DNA from: Periconia sp. R9002 | Taxonomy: Eukaryota > Ascomycota > Dothideomycetes > Pleosporales > Periconiaceae | Direction: 5' to 3' | DNA length: 64,000 nt | Assembly (NCBI GenBank): GCA_023627715.1 | Contig: JAMAHW010000127.1 | Location: 1-64,000 of the forward strand | Shown: positions 11,658 to 22,948 of the stretch, piece after piece | Position numbering within the stretch: position 1 is the first letter of the stretch | How the letters are laid out: each line of letters begins with the position of its first letter | Position numbers and translations under genes: made by a program | The notes under the pieces: generated by a model | What the model was told of the DNA's origin: nothing | The model's database searches: none | Seen by the model: the letters and a program-made list of their open reading frames with translations, nothing else

Positions 11658-12971
11658 CTACCATACCAACTCGAAATCCCAAACCTGCACCTTCCTCGTG
11701 CCAAACGGACCCCCCTGCCTCACAAACACACTGAGCACATCACTCCGCTTCAACCTCTCCTCATCCACCAACGGTTCCCCCTCCGCATTCGCAATCGTAT
11801 ACAGCACCTTCCAATCCTGATAATTCCCCGCAGAGGAAGCACCATACAGCCCCACCGTACTCTTCGTTTTATCGGGCAAAATAGCAATCAAGCTATCACC
11901 CTTAGCTGCGAGTTTCCCACGGTAAGCAAGATACGGTACTGGACCGAGTCCGGGCGCGTCGATGGCTGTTTTGGTGAAGGTACCGGTTGGAGAGCGGAGG
12001 TAGTGGTAGAAGCGTGAGGTGCCGGAGGTTTTATCGCGCATGAGCGCGTGGAACCTGCCGGTCTCATCCACGGTTTGCGCTTCTTGGTTCATGATTTCCA
12101 TGTTCTGGGAGATGTTGTAGACTTTGATGCCAGCAGTCGATGGGGTGATGGGTTTGGTGACGGAGGTCCCAGTTGTGGTCTTCCATGTGCGACCGTCGTC
12201 TTCAGAGATGGCGAAGTAGAAGTCATGGTTGGTGCTGGCATCTGGGGTTTCGCGTACGGTCCAGCTGGTGTAGAGTTTGCCGTTGGAGGAAGTGATACCG
12301 TTGATGTAGGCGTTGTTGTCTTGACCTTGGAGGTACTTGCCTGTCGCTGTCCATTGCCCGGATGTTCTGGAGTAGTGGTGGATGTAGGAATCGCCAGCTC
12401 CTGATTGCCCGATTCGGAATTCCATCAAGAGGTCGCCGTTTGCGAGGCGCTCGAATCGCGGGTAGGTTAAGGGCGTCCATGGCCCTGTCGAACCAGGTAG
12501 ACTGTGCGTGACGGTCCCGCCAAATGCTGTCATGCTCCATTGAGAGGGAATCTCTTTTGCAATGCCCAATGTAGAAACTCGATAATTGAGAGGGACATCA
12601 TGGTGATCGAAGCTTAGGTGTATCTTCCCGTCGCCACTGATTCCCATACTGATGGTGTTGTGTTCGTCGAGTGTCTGTTGCACATAGTCAGTGAATGCGA
12701 AGGATTGCCAGTCGCTCAAAGTCGGTGCAATGCGGCGTCGTCCCAGATTCACATAATGTTTGCCGTATCCCGAGGCCGTTTGGTAGAATGCTACATATTG
12801 GTAATCGCCGAAGGTTGTAAGGGCATTTTGCTGGAACGCAAGACCGTTCAAGTGCACTGAGCCTTCTACGTCATTGCTGATGTTGTAAGTTCTAATTTCA
12901 GCTATAGAAATTCCCTTCGCCAATGAGGCTAGGGTGGCTATAGCGAGTATAGAATTTAAGAAAAACACCAT
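11658..12971 (-). CDS. secreted BNR-repeat beta-propeller protein, possible polysaccharide lyase
   Basis: A single exon of 437 residues. A signal peptide (MVFFLNSILAIATLASLAKG) precedes a beta-rich body with BNR/Asp-box-like turns (ISGDGKIHLSFDHHD, SEDDGRTWKTT). FDHHDVPLNYR and the general pattern match the BNR_4-type fungal and bacterial propeller family (PF15892), which includes carbohydrate-active enzymes. One characterised fungal relative group is the L-rhamnose-glucuronate lyases (PL27); membership here is a guess without alignment. It probably acts outside the cell on plant or gum polysaccharides. No transmembrane segment follows the signal. A TATAAA lies about 45 bp upstream. Neighbours give no pathway clue. 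Confidence 0.75.
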   Translation of the reverse strand: MVFFLNSILAIATLASLAKGISIAEIRTYNISNDVEGSVHLNGLAFQQNALTTFGDYQYVAFYQTASGYGKHYVNLGRRRIAPTLSDWQSFAFTDYVQQTLDEHNTISMGISGDGKIHLSFDHHDVPLNYRVSTLGIAKEIPSQWSMTAFGGTVTHSLPGSTGPWTPLTYPRFERLANGDLLMEFRIGQSGAGDSYIHHYSRTSGQWTATGKYLQGQDNNAYINGITSSNGKLYTSWTVRETPDASTNHDFYFAISEDDGRTWKTTTGTSVTKPITPSTAGIKVYNISQNMEIMNQEAQTVDETGRFHALMRDKTSGTSRFYHYLRSPTGTFTKTAIDAPGLGPVPYLAYRGKLAAKGDSLIAILPDKTKSTVGLYGASSAGNYQDWKVLYTIANAEGEPLVDEERLKRSDVLSVFVRQGGPFGTRKVQVWDFELVW

Positions 12972-13339
12972 GGTGGATTCTCCATATACTTACACGAGAC
13001 TAGACCAGACAACTTTATACGAATTTGCGCGCAGTTTTACCTTAGCTTTGCTCCGCATTTTAGTGTTCTTCCGATAGAGTTGATTTGCGGATAAATAGAG
13101 GTAATTCCGTTGTAGCCGTAACCCCCTCTCTGTAGTAGAGCCAGGGTGTAGAAATCCGGGGTAGGCCAAACCGAGTGGGTAGCGAATGCCAAGAACGACC
13201 ATGTGGAAAGCATGTGGAAAGCATGTCGGATAGAAAAGAACAAAACTCATTACGTATCTTTTGATTATACCTGCACTGTTATGCCTAGTCTACTGTATTA
13301 ATCGACCGTCGAACCATGATAACTCCATCCCGGGGGAAT
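12972..13339. other. intergenic between BNR gene and FPP synthase
   Basis: Holds the BNR-gene promoter and the 3' UTR of the FPP synthase gene, both on the minus strand. A 9-nt direct repeat (GTGGAAAGC, twice near 13201-13221) is the only structure noticed. Confidence 0.5.
13014..13019 (-). promoter_or_regulatory. TATA-like box of the BNR-propeller gene
   Basis: TATAAA on the minus strand, 43-48 bp upstream of the BNR-protein ATG at 12971. Orientation and spacing are plausible for a core promoter. Confidence 0.35.
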
Positions 13340-14513
13340 CTATTTGCTCCTTTTGTAGATCTTTTTGAGGAATGCTTCGAACACCGACTTCTTCAATCCA
13401 TTGGATTCATCAACCTTGTCGATCTTCGCCTTCAAGTCGGCTACACGCTCCTCCTCCCATTGCTGATAGAACTCTTGCAACTTCAGTTCGTGGTACAATT
13501 CTTTGACCTTGGCTTCCTTTGCGGCGTCTTTCCGACCATAGTTCTCCTCGAGAACTTTGCGTTGCTCTGGGTTGACCTTCCTGAGTGCTTGGTTAATGAG
13601 CCATGAGCACTTGTTGTCCTGGATGTCAGTGCCAATCTTGCCGAGAACTTCGGGGTCAGCAAAGGCATCGAGATAATCATCCTGAGCCTGGAAATATTCG
13701 CCCATGGGAATCAAGATATCCAAACAGGTTTGCAGGTTTTCGGGTGTGGCAGCGCCGATGTAGTATAAAGCGAGTGCAACGGGGAGGTAGAAGGAGTAAT
13801 ATGCCGTTTTGAAGATGACGATGAAGGTGAACTTCTCCAGGCTGAAGTTGTCCAGGTCAACGTGGTCTTCGGGAGCGGTCAATAAGTCGCAGCATTGGCC
13901 AAGCTCCGTCTGGAAAGTTGTTTCATGGAAGAGCTCCACCATGTCAATGTAGTTGGCGTGCTGGCGGAAATGTTTTTTCAGCAAGACGTATATGGAGGCG
14001 TCCAGCATGAAGGAGTCGTTGATGGCAATCATGCCAACCTTGGGGGCAAGATACCAGCAAGGGTTTCCACGGCGGGTTTTGGAAGAGTCCATGATATCAT
14101 CAGAGACAAGGAAGAAAGCTTGGAGAAGCTCAATCATCCAGCCTAGAAGAGCAGCTCGAAAGTATTCTTCCGAGGCGGGATCGAGGGTCTTGTCAAGCAA
14201 GATGGACGTAGTGTCCACAACTGACATTCCGCGGTTGCATTTTCCGCCAACAGTGTTGTAGTTGAGGGACTAGATTCCAGGTAAGTTATTTAGTTTTTGG
14301 TGGATTTTAAAAGGAAAGGAAAAGTGTGGTTTTTTGGGACGCCGTTATCATTTCCTTCAGAAAAGAATAAAATAAAGTAAGAAGATGTAGTACCTTGATG
14401 AACCAGTCCAAAGATTGTTGGGGCAGTCTGTATTGTTTGCAATGATCCGCGAGATCATCAACAATACGGGGCCAAACACTCTCGAATTCTTGGAGGGTAG
14501 TAGCGGAGACCAT
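13340..14513 (-). CDS. ERG20: farnesyl diphosphate synthase
   Basis: Two exons (14513-14394, 14269-13340; 124-nt intron) give 349 residues, the normal fungal length. It condenses IPP with DMAPP and GPP to farnesyl diphosphate, the branch point to sterols, ubiquinone, dolichol and protein prenylation. The first aspartate-rich motif appears in [15 protein letters not shown] and the second in [10 protein letters not shown]; the residues before the first motif (QAFFL) set chain length as in FPP synthases. The C-terminus ends KKIYKRSK, the basic tail seen in the family. The start [10 protein letters not shown] is chosen because exon 2 alone would lack the first helix. It is transcribed divergently from cdc23 across 373 bp. 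Confidence 0.97.
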
Positions 14514-14886
14514 GGCGAATGGAAGTGACCGTGGTATTGATTAGCAAGGACAGTGAGTATGCTGAATTGAGAAAAAGGGTCTCAGAGACAATATCAATCC
14601 GCCAGGAGTCGAATCTGTGGCCGGCTAATAAAAAAGGGTGAGTAACAGCGGTGTCGGTGTCGGTGGGGGTAAACACGCTAGTCCACTTGCGGTAAGCTCG
14701 GCAACCCTCCCCTAAGAGGAAACTGCCGGCCATTTTATGCCCCGCAGCTTCCAGGCCCAACTCAGCAGCCAAGCAACACCTCACGCGTCGCGTCACCCTC
14801 ACCTTGGTTACAATCAATCGTTTATCCACCGCGGCTGTACCGCACGATCCCTCCCATACACTCTACACCTTGACTCTCAACACTCA
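14514..14886. promoter_or_regulatory. shared divergent promoter of ERG20 and cdc23
   Basis: The 373 bp separates the two start codons, so both promoters must lie here or overlap the neighbouring 5' UTR. No obvious TATA box on either strand; GC content is moderate with a CCGCGG near 14829. The function is inferred from the arrangement. Confidence 0.5.
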
Positions 14887-16953
14887 ATGGGCTCCTTATC
14901 GCAGGCCGATGAGGCCCAGCTAAAGGCCCAATTACAGGACGCCGTTATTTCGTGTACAGAGCGCTGTTTATATCAGTCGGCCAAATGGTAAATTCCCCCA
15001 CCAAAGTATACCGCATTGAAGTGTTTCGGTTTGCATCGTACTGACAGAGGGGATTTCTCACAGGGCTGCAGAGCTACTCAATTCGCTGCCGTCCGCGGAT
15101 GATTCCAATGAGTCCCTCACTGACGTTGATTCACCCATGACCGATTCCTCTCCACCCCATACCCCAAATCCTATCCCTAGAGATGCGACCGAAATGCGCC
15201 TTGAAGCTCGAGAGACTCCTAGGTATCTGCTCGCCAAAACATACTTTGACTGTCGCGAATTCGATCGATGTGCCGCTATCTTCCTCCCAAGCAACCTTCC
15301 AAAAAGCTCCATATACACACAATCACCTCCGTCAGCCAAGTTAAAACAAAAAGGAAAGGCAAAGGCAGGGACACCCACAAAACCCACCGTTGCGGAAGAT
15401 TCAGTGCAAGGGCTGAGCCAGAAGGCTTTGTTCCTAGCTCTCTACTCGAGGTACATAGCTGGAGAGAAGCGTATGAACGAGGACAGTAAGATGCTCCTGG
15501 GCCCGGAGGATGGAGGTGTTACTCCAAACCAAGAACTTCCCGGTATATGCGCAATACTCGAGGCCTGGTTCACTAATCTCCCTAAGAGTGGTAGGCAGTC
15601 TCAAGGTTGGCTAGAATATCTCTATGGAATCGTTTTGGCCAAGAGCAAGAACGAGAAATTGGCCATAGACTACCTAATTCAAAGTGTGCACCACTACACA
15701 TATAACTGGGGCGCGTGGCAAGAGCTGATAGGCCTTTTGGGCACAGTTGAAGAGGTACTGCATACAACTCGCCGAATACCAGCATCTACTGACGCCTAAT
15801 ACAGCTGAATCAAGTAATCCCTCGATTGCCGCAGAACATCATGACCTTTATATTCCATGTCACCACCTCGCAAGAGCTTTACCAGTCAAGCGATCAAGTG
15901 CACAACTCGTTGTCCCAGATCCTTTCCATCTTCCCGACCTCGGCGTTTCTAAAAGCGCAGCGTGCGCTACTTCACTACCACACGAAGGATTTCGATGAAG
16001 CGGAGAGCATTTTCTCCGAGATCCTAATAAGCGAACCTCACCGTTTGGACAATCTCGATAACTACTCCAACATTCTCTACGTCATGAACTACAGAGCCAA
16101 ACTAGCCTTCCTGGCACAACTTGCTTCCAATACGGACAAATTCCGCCCAGAAACCTGCTGTGTAATTGGCAATTATTTTTCACTCAAATCAGAGCATGAA
16201 AAGGCCGTCGTATACTTCCGGCGGGCACTCATCTTGGACCGAACGTTCCTCTCGGCTTGGACGTTGATGGGCCACGAGTTTGTCGAAATGAAAAACACTC
16301 ACGCTGCCATCGACTCGTATCGACGTGCCGTGGACGTCAATCGCAAAGACTATCGTGCCTGGTATGGCCTAGGGCAGACATATGAAGTGCTCGAAATGCA
16401 TTCGTATGCATTGTTTTACCATCAGCGTGCCGCAGCGCTTAGGCCCTACGACCCTAAACTTTGGATGGCTGTGGGTCAATGTTTCGGGAAAATCGGAAAA
16501 GTTACCAGTGGCATCCGGGCCTACAAACGTGCATTGGTGGCGGGGTCTTACTATGACGCCGGAGTCGGCTCGTCATTTGGCTCGGGAGATATGTCAGCGT
16601 TGGGTGGCGGTGTTCTCGACCCAGAGGTGCTATACCAAATCGCTTTACTTTACGAACGACTTCACGAGATGCAAGAATGTGCGGCATATATGGAGCTGGT
16701 GCTTGCCCAAGAAGAAGGACCCGAATATGACGAAGGAAACTCGGAAGCAGGGGGCGGTGTCGGTGTGACAGCTACCACTAGCAAGGCAAGACTATGGCTC
16801 GCCCGATGGGAGTACATGCGTGGGATGTATCAAAAGGCGATGGAACTGGCAAACGAATTGTGCCAAGATGGTGTCGAAGTTGAGGATGCAAAGGCACTCG
16901 TGCGAGACATTCGTGCAAGAATCGAGAGAGATAAGCACGAAGGACGCCCGTGA
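14887..16953 (+). CDS. cdc23: anaphase-promoting complex subunit Cdc23/APC8 (TPR protein)
   Basis: Three exons (14887-14987, 15064-15754, 15805-16953) give 646 residues. The N-terminal half carries the APC8-type domain (YLLAKTYFDCREFDRCA, then KALFLALYSRYIAGEKR), and the rest is tandem TPR helices, including CVIGNYFSLKSEHEKAVVYF, YRAWYGLGQTYEVLEMHSYA and LWMAVGQCFGKIGK. This order and spacing is diagnostic for Cdc23, a scaffold subunit of the ubiquitin ligase that triggers anaphase and binds coactivator IR tails. The 50-nt second intron ends at CTAATACAG; splicing at 15804 produces LNQVIPRLPQNIM, as the family has. A glycine-rich insert (GVGSSFGSGDMSALGGG) sits between late TPRs. A serine/proline-rich stretch near residue 55-70 (SPMTDSSPPHTPNP) is a likely phosphorylation region. 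Confidence 0.95.
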
Positions 16954-17439
16954 GACGTCAGCGAAGATTACTTTCGGGCATTTTGAAATACTGGAGCATT
17001 TGCAGGCGCACTAGGTATGATACCCCGGTTTTCACCCATTCAAAGCGGAGTCATCTCTGTAAGTTCATGACTCAATATATCACATCCATTGTACAAACCT
17101 GTTACCTGCTCGTTACTGGCGCGTGTGTATCTTTGTCAAACTCCTGTGACCGTCATGCTTGTGGCCTCTTCAGATGTATTCCAATCACGAAAGGAACTGC
17201 CCTATCCTCTACCGGTCGACACTAATAATCTTCGCCTGCTGAAGTCCAATACTAGCGGGCATTTGCAAAACGACTCAAACATTTTGAGGCAAAATCATCG
17301 AAGATATCATAAAACTTTTTCTTAATGGTACGATAAATACCTCCCCACCATCCGTCTATAAGATGCATACAGCTATGATTCATGAAAATAGGGCTTCCTT
17401 CTGTAGCTTGAATTCCTACATAAAAGGCCGCACAACAGC
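16954..17439. other. 3' region between convergent cdc23 and a secreted-protein gene
   Basis: No gene seen. The two genes converge here; AT-rich tracts at 17270-17340 are likely 3' UTR. Confidence 0.55.
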
Positions 17440-17952
17440 TCAGCTTACATACCAGGTCGCCAAGTGCCCATCACAGTTCATCGTACCCTCCGCCGTCACC
17501 TTACCACCATGCAAACCACCGAACCTGAGATTAACGTCGTCCTACACAAGAACTAATCAGCCACCAAAACTCACATCTCGAGAACGTAGAAATAAAAACA
17601 CCAAACTTACAATGATATCAACAATATCCTGGTTGTGCATATAGAACTTGTAATCCAGCGGTTCCCCCTCACCCCTACCGACACTAAAGCTGCATCTCGA
17701 TGAGCTCATTCTGTCAATGTAGCCAGCGGGCTGACCCGTGAAGTCGACGATCCAGTCCCCGGCGTCTGTGAGCGTGTTCCGGCAGGTTTCTTCGCATTGA
17801 GCTACTGACGGTGGGCTACTAGCGTTGGACGTACGGTCGGTCCAAGAGAGGGTGGTGCAGTGCCCTTGGATGGATTTGTCGCCCGTGCATTGGTTTACTG
17901 CGGTTGCTGAGTGGGGCAGGATGAGAGCGAGAAAAAGGAGGAAGAAGTACAT
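17440..17952 (-). CDS. small secreted cysteine-containing protein (effector-like)
   Basis: Two exons (17952-17611, 17541-17440; 69-nt intron with GTAAGT and GTGTAG) give 147 residues. The ATG at 17952 is preferred over the in-frame one 11 codons upstream because MYFFLLFLALILPHSATA is a compact signal peptide. The mature part has six cysteines (NQC, GHCTTL, QCEETC, SRCSF, MNC). Motifs VAQCEETCRNTL, DWIVDFTG, YKFYMHNQDIVDII and GKVTAEGTMNC resemble a family of short secreted proteins of plant-associated ascomycetes that I cannot name with certainty. A secreted or effector role is an inference. Splicing joins DIVDII to DDVNLRFGG, which makes the protein continuous. Confidence 0.8.
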
Positions 17953-19620
17953 CGTGGAGGTTGAGTTTGGGTTGCTTAAGTGCAAAGTAGTGCAGGTGTA
18001 TCTCTCAAGATGGTGTTCTAAGCCAATGCTGTCACACTAAATTCCAGTGTCAACGAAGAAATCAGTAAAAATACAGACAAAGGAGGCAGATCATACTCCT
18101 CTTATATACCCATACAACACCACGAGTCTGTACAACCAACCGGTACATGTCTAATACCCAACCACGCCGGCTATGAACCTAGTAGACCTGGACCCCACCA
18201 ATGCAATCCTTCGACCCCGAGAAATATGCACATGTACGGTGTCGAGCATTCACATCACACAATATATCATATCATGTCCCTGTACGCTGCACATCCTTCC
18301 CTTCCAATCAATCACTCATCCAGTAACACCTTACCTTACCAATGAGGAAACAGAACAAGACACGCACGTGGCCCGACCCATACGCCACAGGAACGCTTAC
18401 GACTTTCAAGACCCTTGATTGATTGATTGATCACCAAACGAAACCACGCATATGCACATCAGAAAGAATACTGTTTTCTCTTTACAGCCCCGCTCGTCCT
18501 ACCTTTGTTTCGATATACCCTTGGGATCTTACGTGATATACATATTGTTATGCATATATTTCTTGAACGGCACAGTCGCATGGGGCATGGCTATCAACGT
18601 GTGTACATATTGATGCAGAGCATAACGAAATGCACGGCGTTGAGTTAACGTCATACATACACACCACTCGGCGCTTTCCTTCGCCTTTCCTTCCCTAGGC
18701 AGTACTTATCGATATTAAATTGTTTGTCCCCGTTCCCCTCAAACCCGCATCAATCCTCAGACCTAAGCAAGAACCAAAACATCTCACCCACATACCTACC
18801 TACCCAGTAACACAACGTTCTCACCTCAGCACAGCTCCCCTCAGCTCTCTTCCGCACACAATAAAACCACGCGAATCAGGTTCCGCGATCGATGTTTGCA
18901 ATATGCAAGGGGCGAGTTGTAAGTCTGCTGACTGGATAGGGCGAGCTTGAGGTGAGCTGTAAGAGGAAGGGGGCCCTTTTTTGAAAGGGGGGAATATTGT
19001 TCACGTGGGTGTTTGGTTTTTTGGAGTTTGGGGCCAATTGTAAGGAGGAGGGTGAGGGAGGTGTGTGATGAGGTGTGATGTTGCGTGTGATGGGGTTTGG
19101 GTTAGCGCGCCAATGAGAGAGCCTGAGGGGGGTTTGGGGGTTGGTTGGTTAGTAAGCTTGGGTTGCTGGATTGAGAATATGTAGTGGGTCGGATGGATAA
19201 TCTTTGGGTGGGAGGGTAAAGTATGGATTGGGTTTTATTTGCTGGTATTGAGGGTTGTTTGGGCATGAGGAGGTGGGGATGGTGTTTTTGTGGGTATGTG
19301 GGGAGTTTGGATGCAGGTGATTGATGGTTTGGGTTGAGGGGCACGAGGGGGTAGGTCTGCATTATGAGTTATATGCATGTATGTATATGTAGGTATTGGT
19401 TGATGTAGATAATTAGTTTTGAAGGGGGTCTTTTTTAACTACAAACCTTAATGTGGTTTATACCTTTGTACCCCTCCCACGCACGGTTTACATTTGGTGA
19501 GAGGACATAAGATCGATCAATGTGCATAGTCCTTCACATCGATCTCGAATCCTACCCGAAGAGATAGTCGTACTCGGAGAAAAAATTATACAAGTGATGG
19601 TCACGAAATTCCTAGTCACA
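17953..19620. other. 1.7-kb gene-free stretch with strand-biased low-complexity sequence
   Basis: No supported gene. A (TTGA)n microsatellite lies at about 18416-18431. From 18950 to 19400 the + strand is extremely G/T-rich (almost C-free), producing a spurious proline-rich frame on the minus strand at 19102-19362. The promoter of the small secreted protein lies at the left edge. Confidence 0.55.
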
Positions 19621-21460
19621 CTAATGCTCATGCCTATGTTCACCACTCTCTCCATCCTCAAACCTCGGCCACTCCCCCCACCACGCATCGTCCCAAACAT
19701 CCGCAAGCATCTCCTCTTTCTCCACTTCACCTCCTCCATCCTCCCTCACGATCTTCTCCCACACCACCATCTCCTCCGTACTTAAAAGGCATCCATCCAA
19801 CAACCTCGTCAGACCCTCCACATCTAACCTCTCCCCAATAAACACCAACTCCTGCCTCCGATCCCCCCACTCCCCCTCAAAATCCGCCTTGATATTACGC
19901 ATTGTTTCTTCGTCGGCATTCCAGTCTTCGTCTGGGACCTGGCAGAACCACGGCATTTCGGACCCGAGGGTTAGCATTGCGCCCGCAGTGCTCCAGGATC
20001 CCATTTGGAAGGGGCGCGTAGCGAGCCAGAAGATGCCTTTGCTGCGGTGGAGACCGCTGAAGAGTGGGGACGAGGATTTGTTGGCGAGGATGGTCGGGGC
20101 GGGGATTTGTGGGGGTTGTTCGGAGTCTGAGGAAGAGGAAGACGTAAGGTGGTCTGAGTTGGAGGTTGCGGCGCTTTCCGCGTCGCTCATATCTTCATCA
20201 TCCTCGGATTCAACTTCGTCTTGTAGAAGGATGAAGTTCCCTTCCAATGCTTTGTAGAGCTTTGATGGGTCGAAAGGGCGGCGTGCGCGGTATACGAAAC
20301 TGGCAATGCCGTATCTGAAAAACATCAACATTGCTTCCCATTGCCCTGTATGACAAGGAGTAAGAGAGGTAAATCGCAGAACTCACTCCAGCGTCTCCGG
20401 CCTAGGTGCGATCCTCTTTTTCCCCTGCACATCCACAACAGTCATCTCATGCAAACTCCTCAACCACCCAGGACTCGTCACCGCCTCCGCAAAATTAAAC
20501 ATCCCTGTTCCTAATACCTCCCTCACATCAACCTTGGAGTGCTTCGCTTCCACGATCTTGGCAACGGGGTTCAGTGCTTTTACATACGCGTGGACGCGGC
20601 CGAGCGTGTGCTTGTCGACGAGGTCGAGCTTGTTGATGACAATGACGTTTGCAAACTCGATTTGGTCGGCGAAGAGGTCGGAGATGGTGCGTTGATCTTC
20701 GTCGGGAACGGAATCCTTGCCAAAGCGGTCGATGAGAAATTCGGCTGTGGAGAATTCGGAGAAGAAGCGGAAGGCATCGACGAGTGTTACCATGGTGTCT
20801 AGGGTTGCTAAAGATTTGAGTCCTCCCAGCTTTGCACTTATAACTGTATCAGGTCTAGAATTTTGACGGGGGAAGAGGGTGTGTGCGTACACTTTCATGA
20901 AGGTTTCTTTTTCGTCAGTTTCCATACCCTCTGCGTCGATCATGGCTTCTGTTAACTCGGTCGTGAAGGTTTCGGCTACTTGCTGGGGCTCGCTGATTCC
21001 AGAGCTTTCGATGACTATGTGGTCGAATTTTTGGTCGCTCCAGGCTAAGCGTGCGAGCTCTACAAGGAGGTCACCTCGGAGGGTGCAGCATATGCATCCG
21101 TTCTGCATATTCACTACTTTTTCTTTCACCAAGATCTCCGTGGTTTCTCTGGTGCTAGAAATTTCTTTTCGGTGGAGAGTCTTGGGGCGCGATATAAGGT
21201 TAGCGTCGATGTTGATGGCGGCCATGTCGTTCACTATCACTGCGATGCGGAGGCCGTGGTCTGGTGACTGTAGGATATGTCGAAGTAGAGTCGTTTTCCC
21301 ACTTCCCTGTTTTCTAGAGTGAGTATTCATGATACTTTTGAACGTTTTTATGGCATACCAGAAATCCAGAGAGCACTGTTACGGGTAGTGGTCTTTGGTT
21401 TTGCATGTTAGCTTCAGTTTCGTTTGCGGACACCTTTTCAGAGCTTTTTGAGGGCGCCAT
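19621..21460 (-). CDS. CobW/COG0523 metal-chaperone GTPase (Zng1-like)
   Basis: Three exons (21460-21359, 21306-20387, 20314-19621) give 571 residues. The G1 P-loop is formed only after splicing (LSGFLGSGKTTLL), which fixes intron 1 at 52 nt. The GCICC motif (metal-binding CxCC), IESSGISEP and NKLD (VINKLDLVDKH) follow in the expected order. The CobW C-terminal domain occupies roughly residues 350-571 (GIASFVYRARRPFDP...RQELVFIGERLD) and is interrupted near residues 375-410 by an acid/serine-rich insert (EVESEDDEDMSDAESAAT). Zng1-type members deliver zinc to methionine aminopeptidase; the substrate here is not determined. The C-terminus ends in a His-containing tail (GEHRHEH) that could bind metal. 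The gene lies alone, with no biosynthetic neighbours. Confidence 0.92.
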
Positions 21461-22948
21461 AATGTACTAAAGAGCAAACAATCTAATATAGGGGACAAGT
21501 GGTCCTGGGAAATTACGAGTACATATTGGTATTGGACAGGAACATGTTCATTTTGTATACTGACTTTTAGGGCCGGCGAGAACCAATATGAGCACCCCAA
21601 TGGCGACGCCGCATCAGCAGAAAGTAACACATGCTGATTCGTCCACATTAATCAATGAAGGCCACTGATATACCTTTATGAGAAAGGTCATTAAGGACAT
21701 TCAGGTACTCTTCTTTCAATGCTGATCGTGGATCGGGTGTTGTTTTTGTGGGAGTTTTCCTTTTTGGGAGGAGGGAGGGTCTCCCCTCCGAAACTAACTA
21801 ATCCCCCCTTCCACACCATATAAAAGATCGGTTTTCTCATTATGTCGAGTGGAAAATAGAAGAACAATCTTAAACTACCGAGATGTATAAAGATGTGGGA
21901 AAGGAGTTGTAGAGATTGATATTCATCGGCAGATTAATGTAGTACAGATCGAGAGATCACCCACTTAGCTATTTTTCCAAGAAACATACCCACAATAATT
22001 AATCGCAAACGCTACGTCGACTTGACATGTCAGACATGCTAACAGACTTGGACTTCTATCTTGTAACACCAGAAAATATGCTCGATCCGCCACTTCGCCA
22101 CCTAGGAATCTTTTCGACTTCTTAGGCGAATACATGCTCTTTGCAGACACCGCGTTGCTCCGCTCTATGTCCGCGTGAAAGCCTCGCGGCACCATAGCTA
22201 AGACCACCAAGCTTCACGGAAGAAGGTTCGAAAAAACGCCTCTTTCATGGCATGAACGCGATGTTCCTTTCATGTCGGGATATCTGCCTCTTCTCTGAGG
22301 TCATCACGGCACACGCGCACACATATCCGTCCAGAAATGACGGCGATTATACAGAATACAGGGTGACAGGTCATCGATAGCCTCATCTGAGTATCAAAAA
22401 TGCATGGTCAAACCTGGACTGCAAGGGCGTAACATTGGTTTGAAGATTCACGTCACAGAAGATCGCTTGCACATGCCTGAAACCAGACGACAGCCCTACG
22501 GTTCCGCGCTGCTCCGCACTACTCCGCGCGAACGCCTTCGCGACCGCGCAAAATCTCGGTTGGCGATAACGTAGATGGATGCACCTTGTGATGAGAGGCA
22601 TGGAGAAACGTGCCGCTCGCGATCCGCTCGGGGCGCAGTATTCTAAGCATTTGCCATGGATTGAGGAGGTTGCTGGGCACTTGTTTCATCACTGCAGTGC
22701 CAACCAGCCTGGAAATTCTTTAATATCCTGACTTTTTCGCATTAGACCAGGCATTCTTACACACTTCAATCGCATCACTTTCTATTTCATATATTTTTAA
22801 AGTCACAACCTGGTTGTTGTGATACTCCATCAATCATTCCTACCTAGACATCTCTACCTACTTTGGCGCGCGCGTCTCCATATTCACACTACATACTTTC
22901 TTCTACAAATCCTCTTTACCTTTTTTGGACTTTTCACAAACCGCCAAC
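21461..22948. other. intergenic with two diverged GC-rich repeats
   Basis: No gene accepted. Two similar GC-rich segments, about 22145-22195 and 22497-22550, both read roughly CCGCG(T/C)TGCTCCGC... then CGCGTGAAAGCC or CGCGCGAACGCC. They stand out from AT-rich surroundings and may be remnants of a repeat or of degenerate coding sequence. The region also holds the divergent promoters of the CobW and YbjQ genes. Confidence 0.45.
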
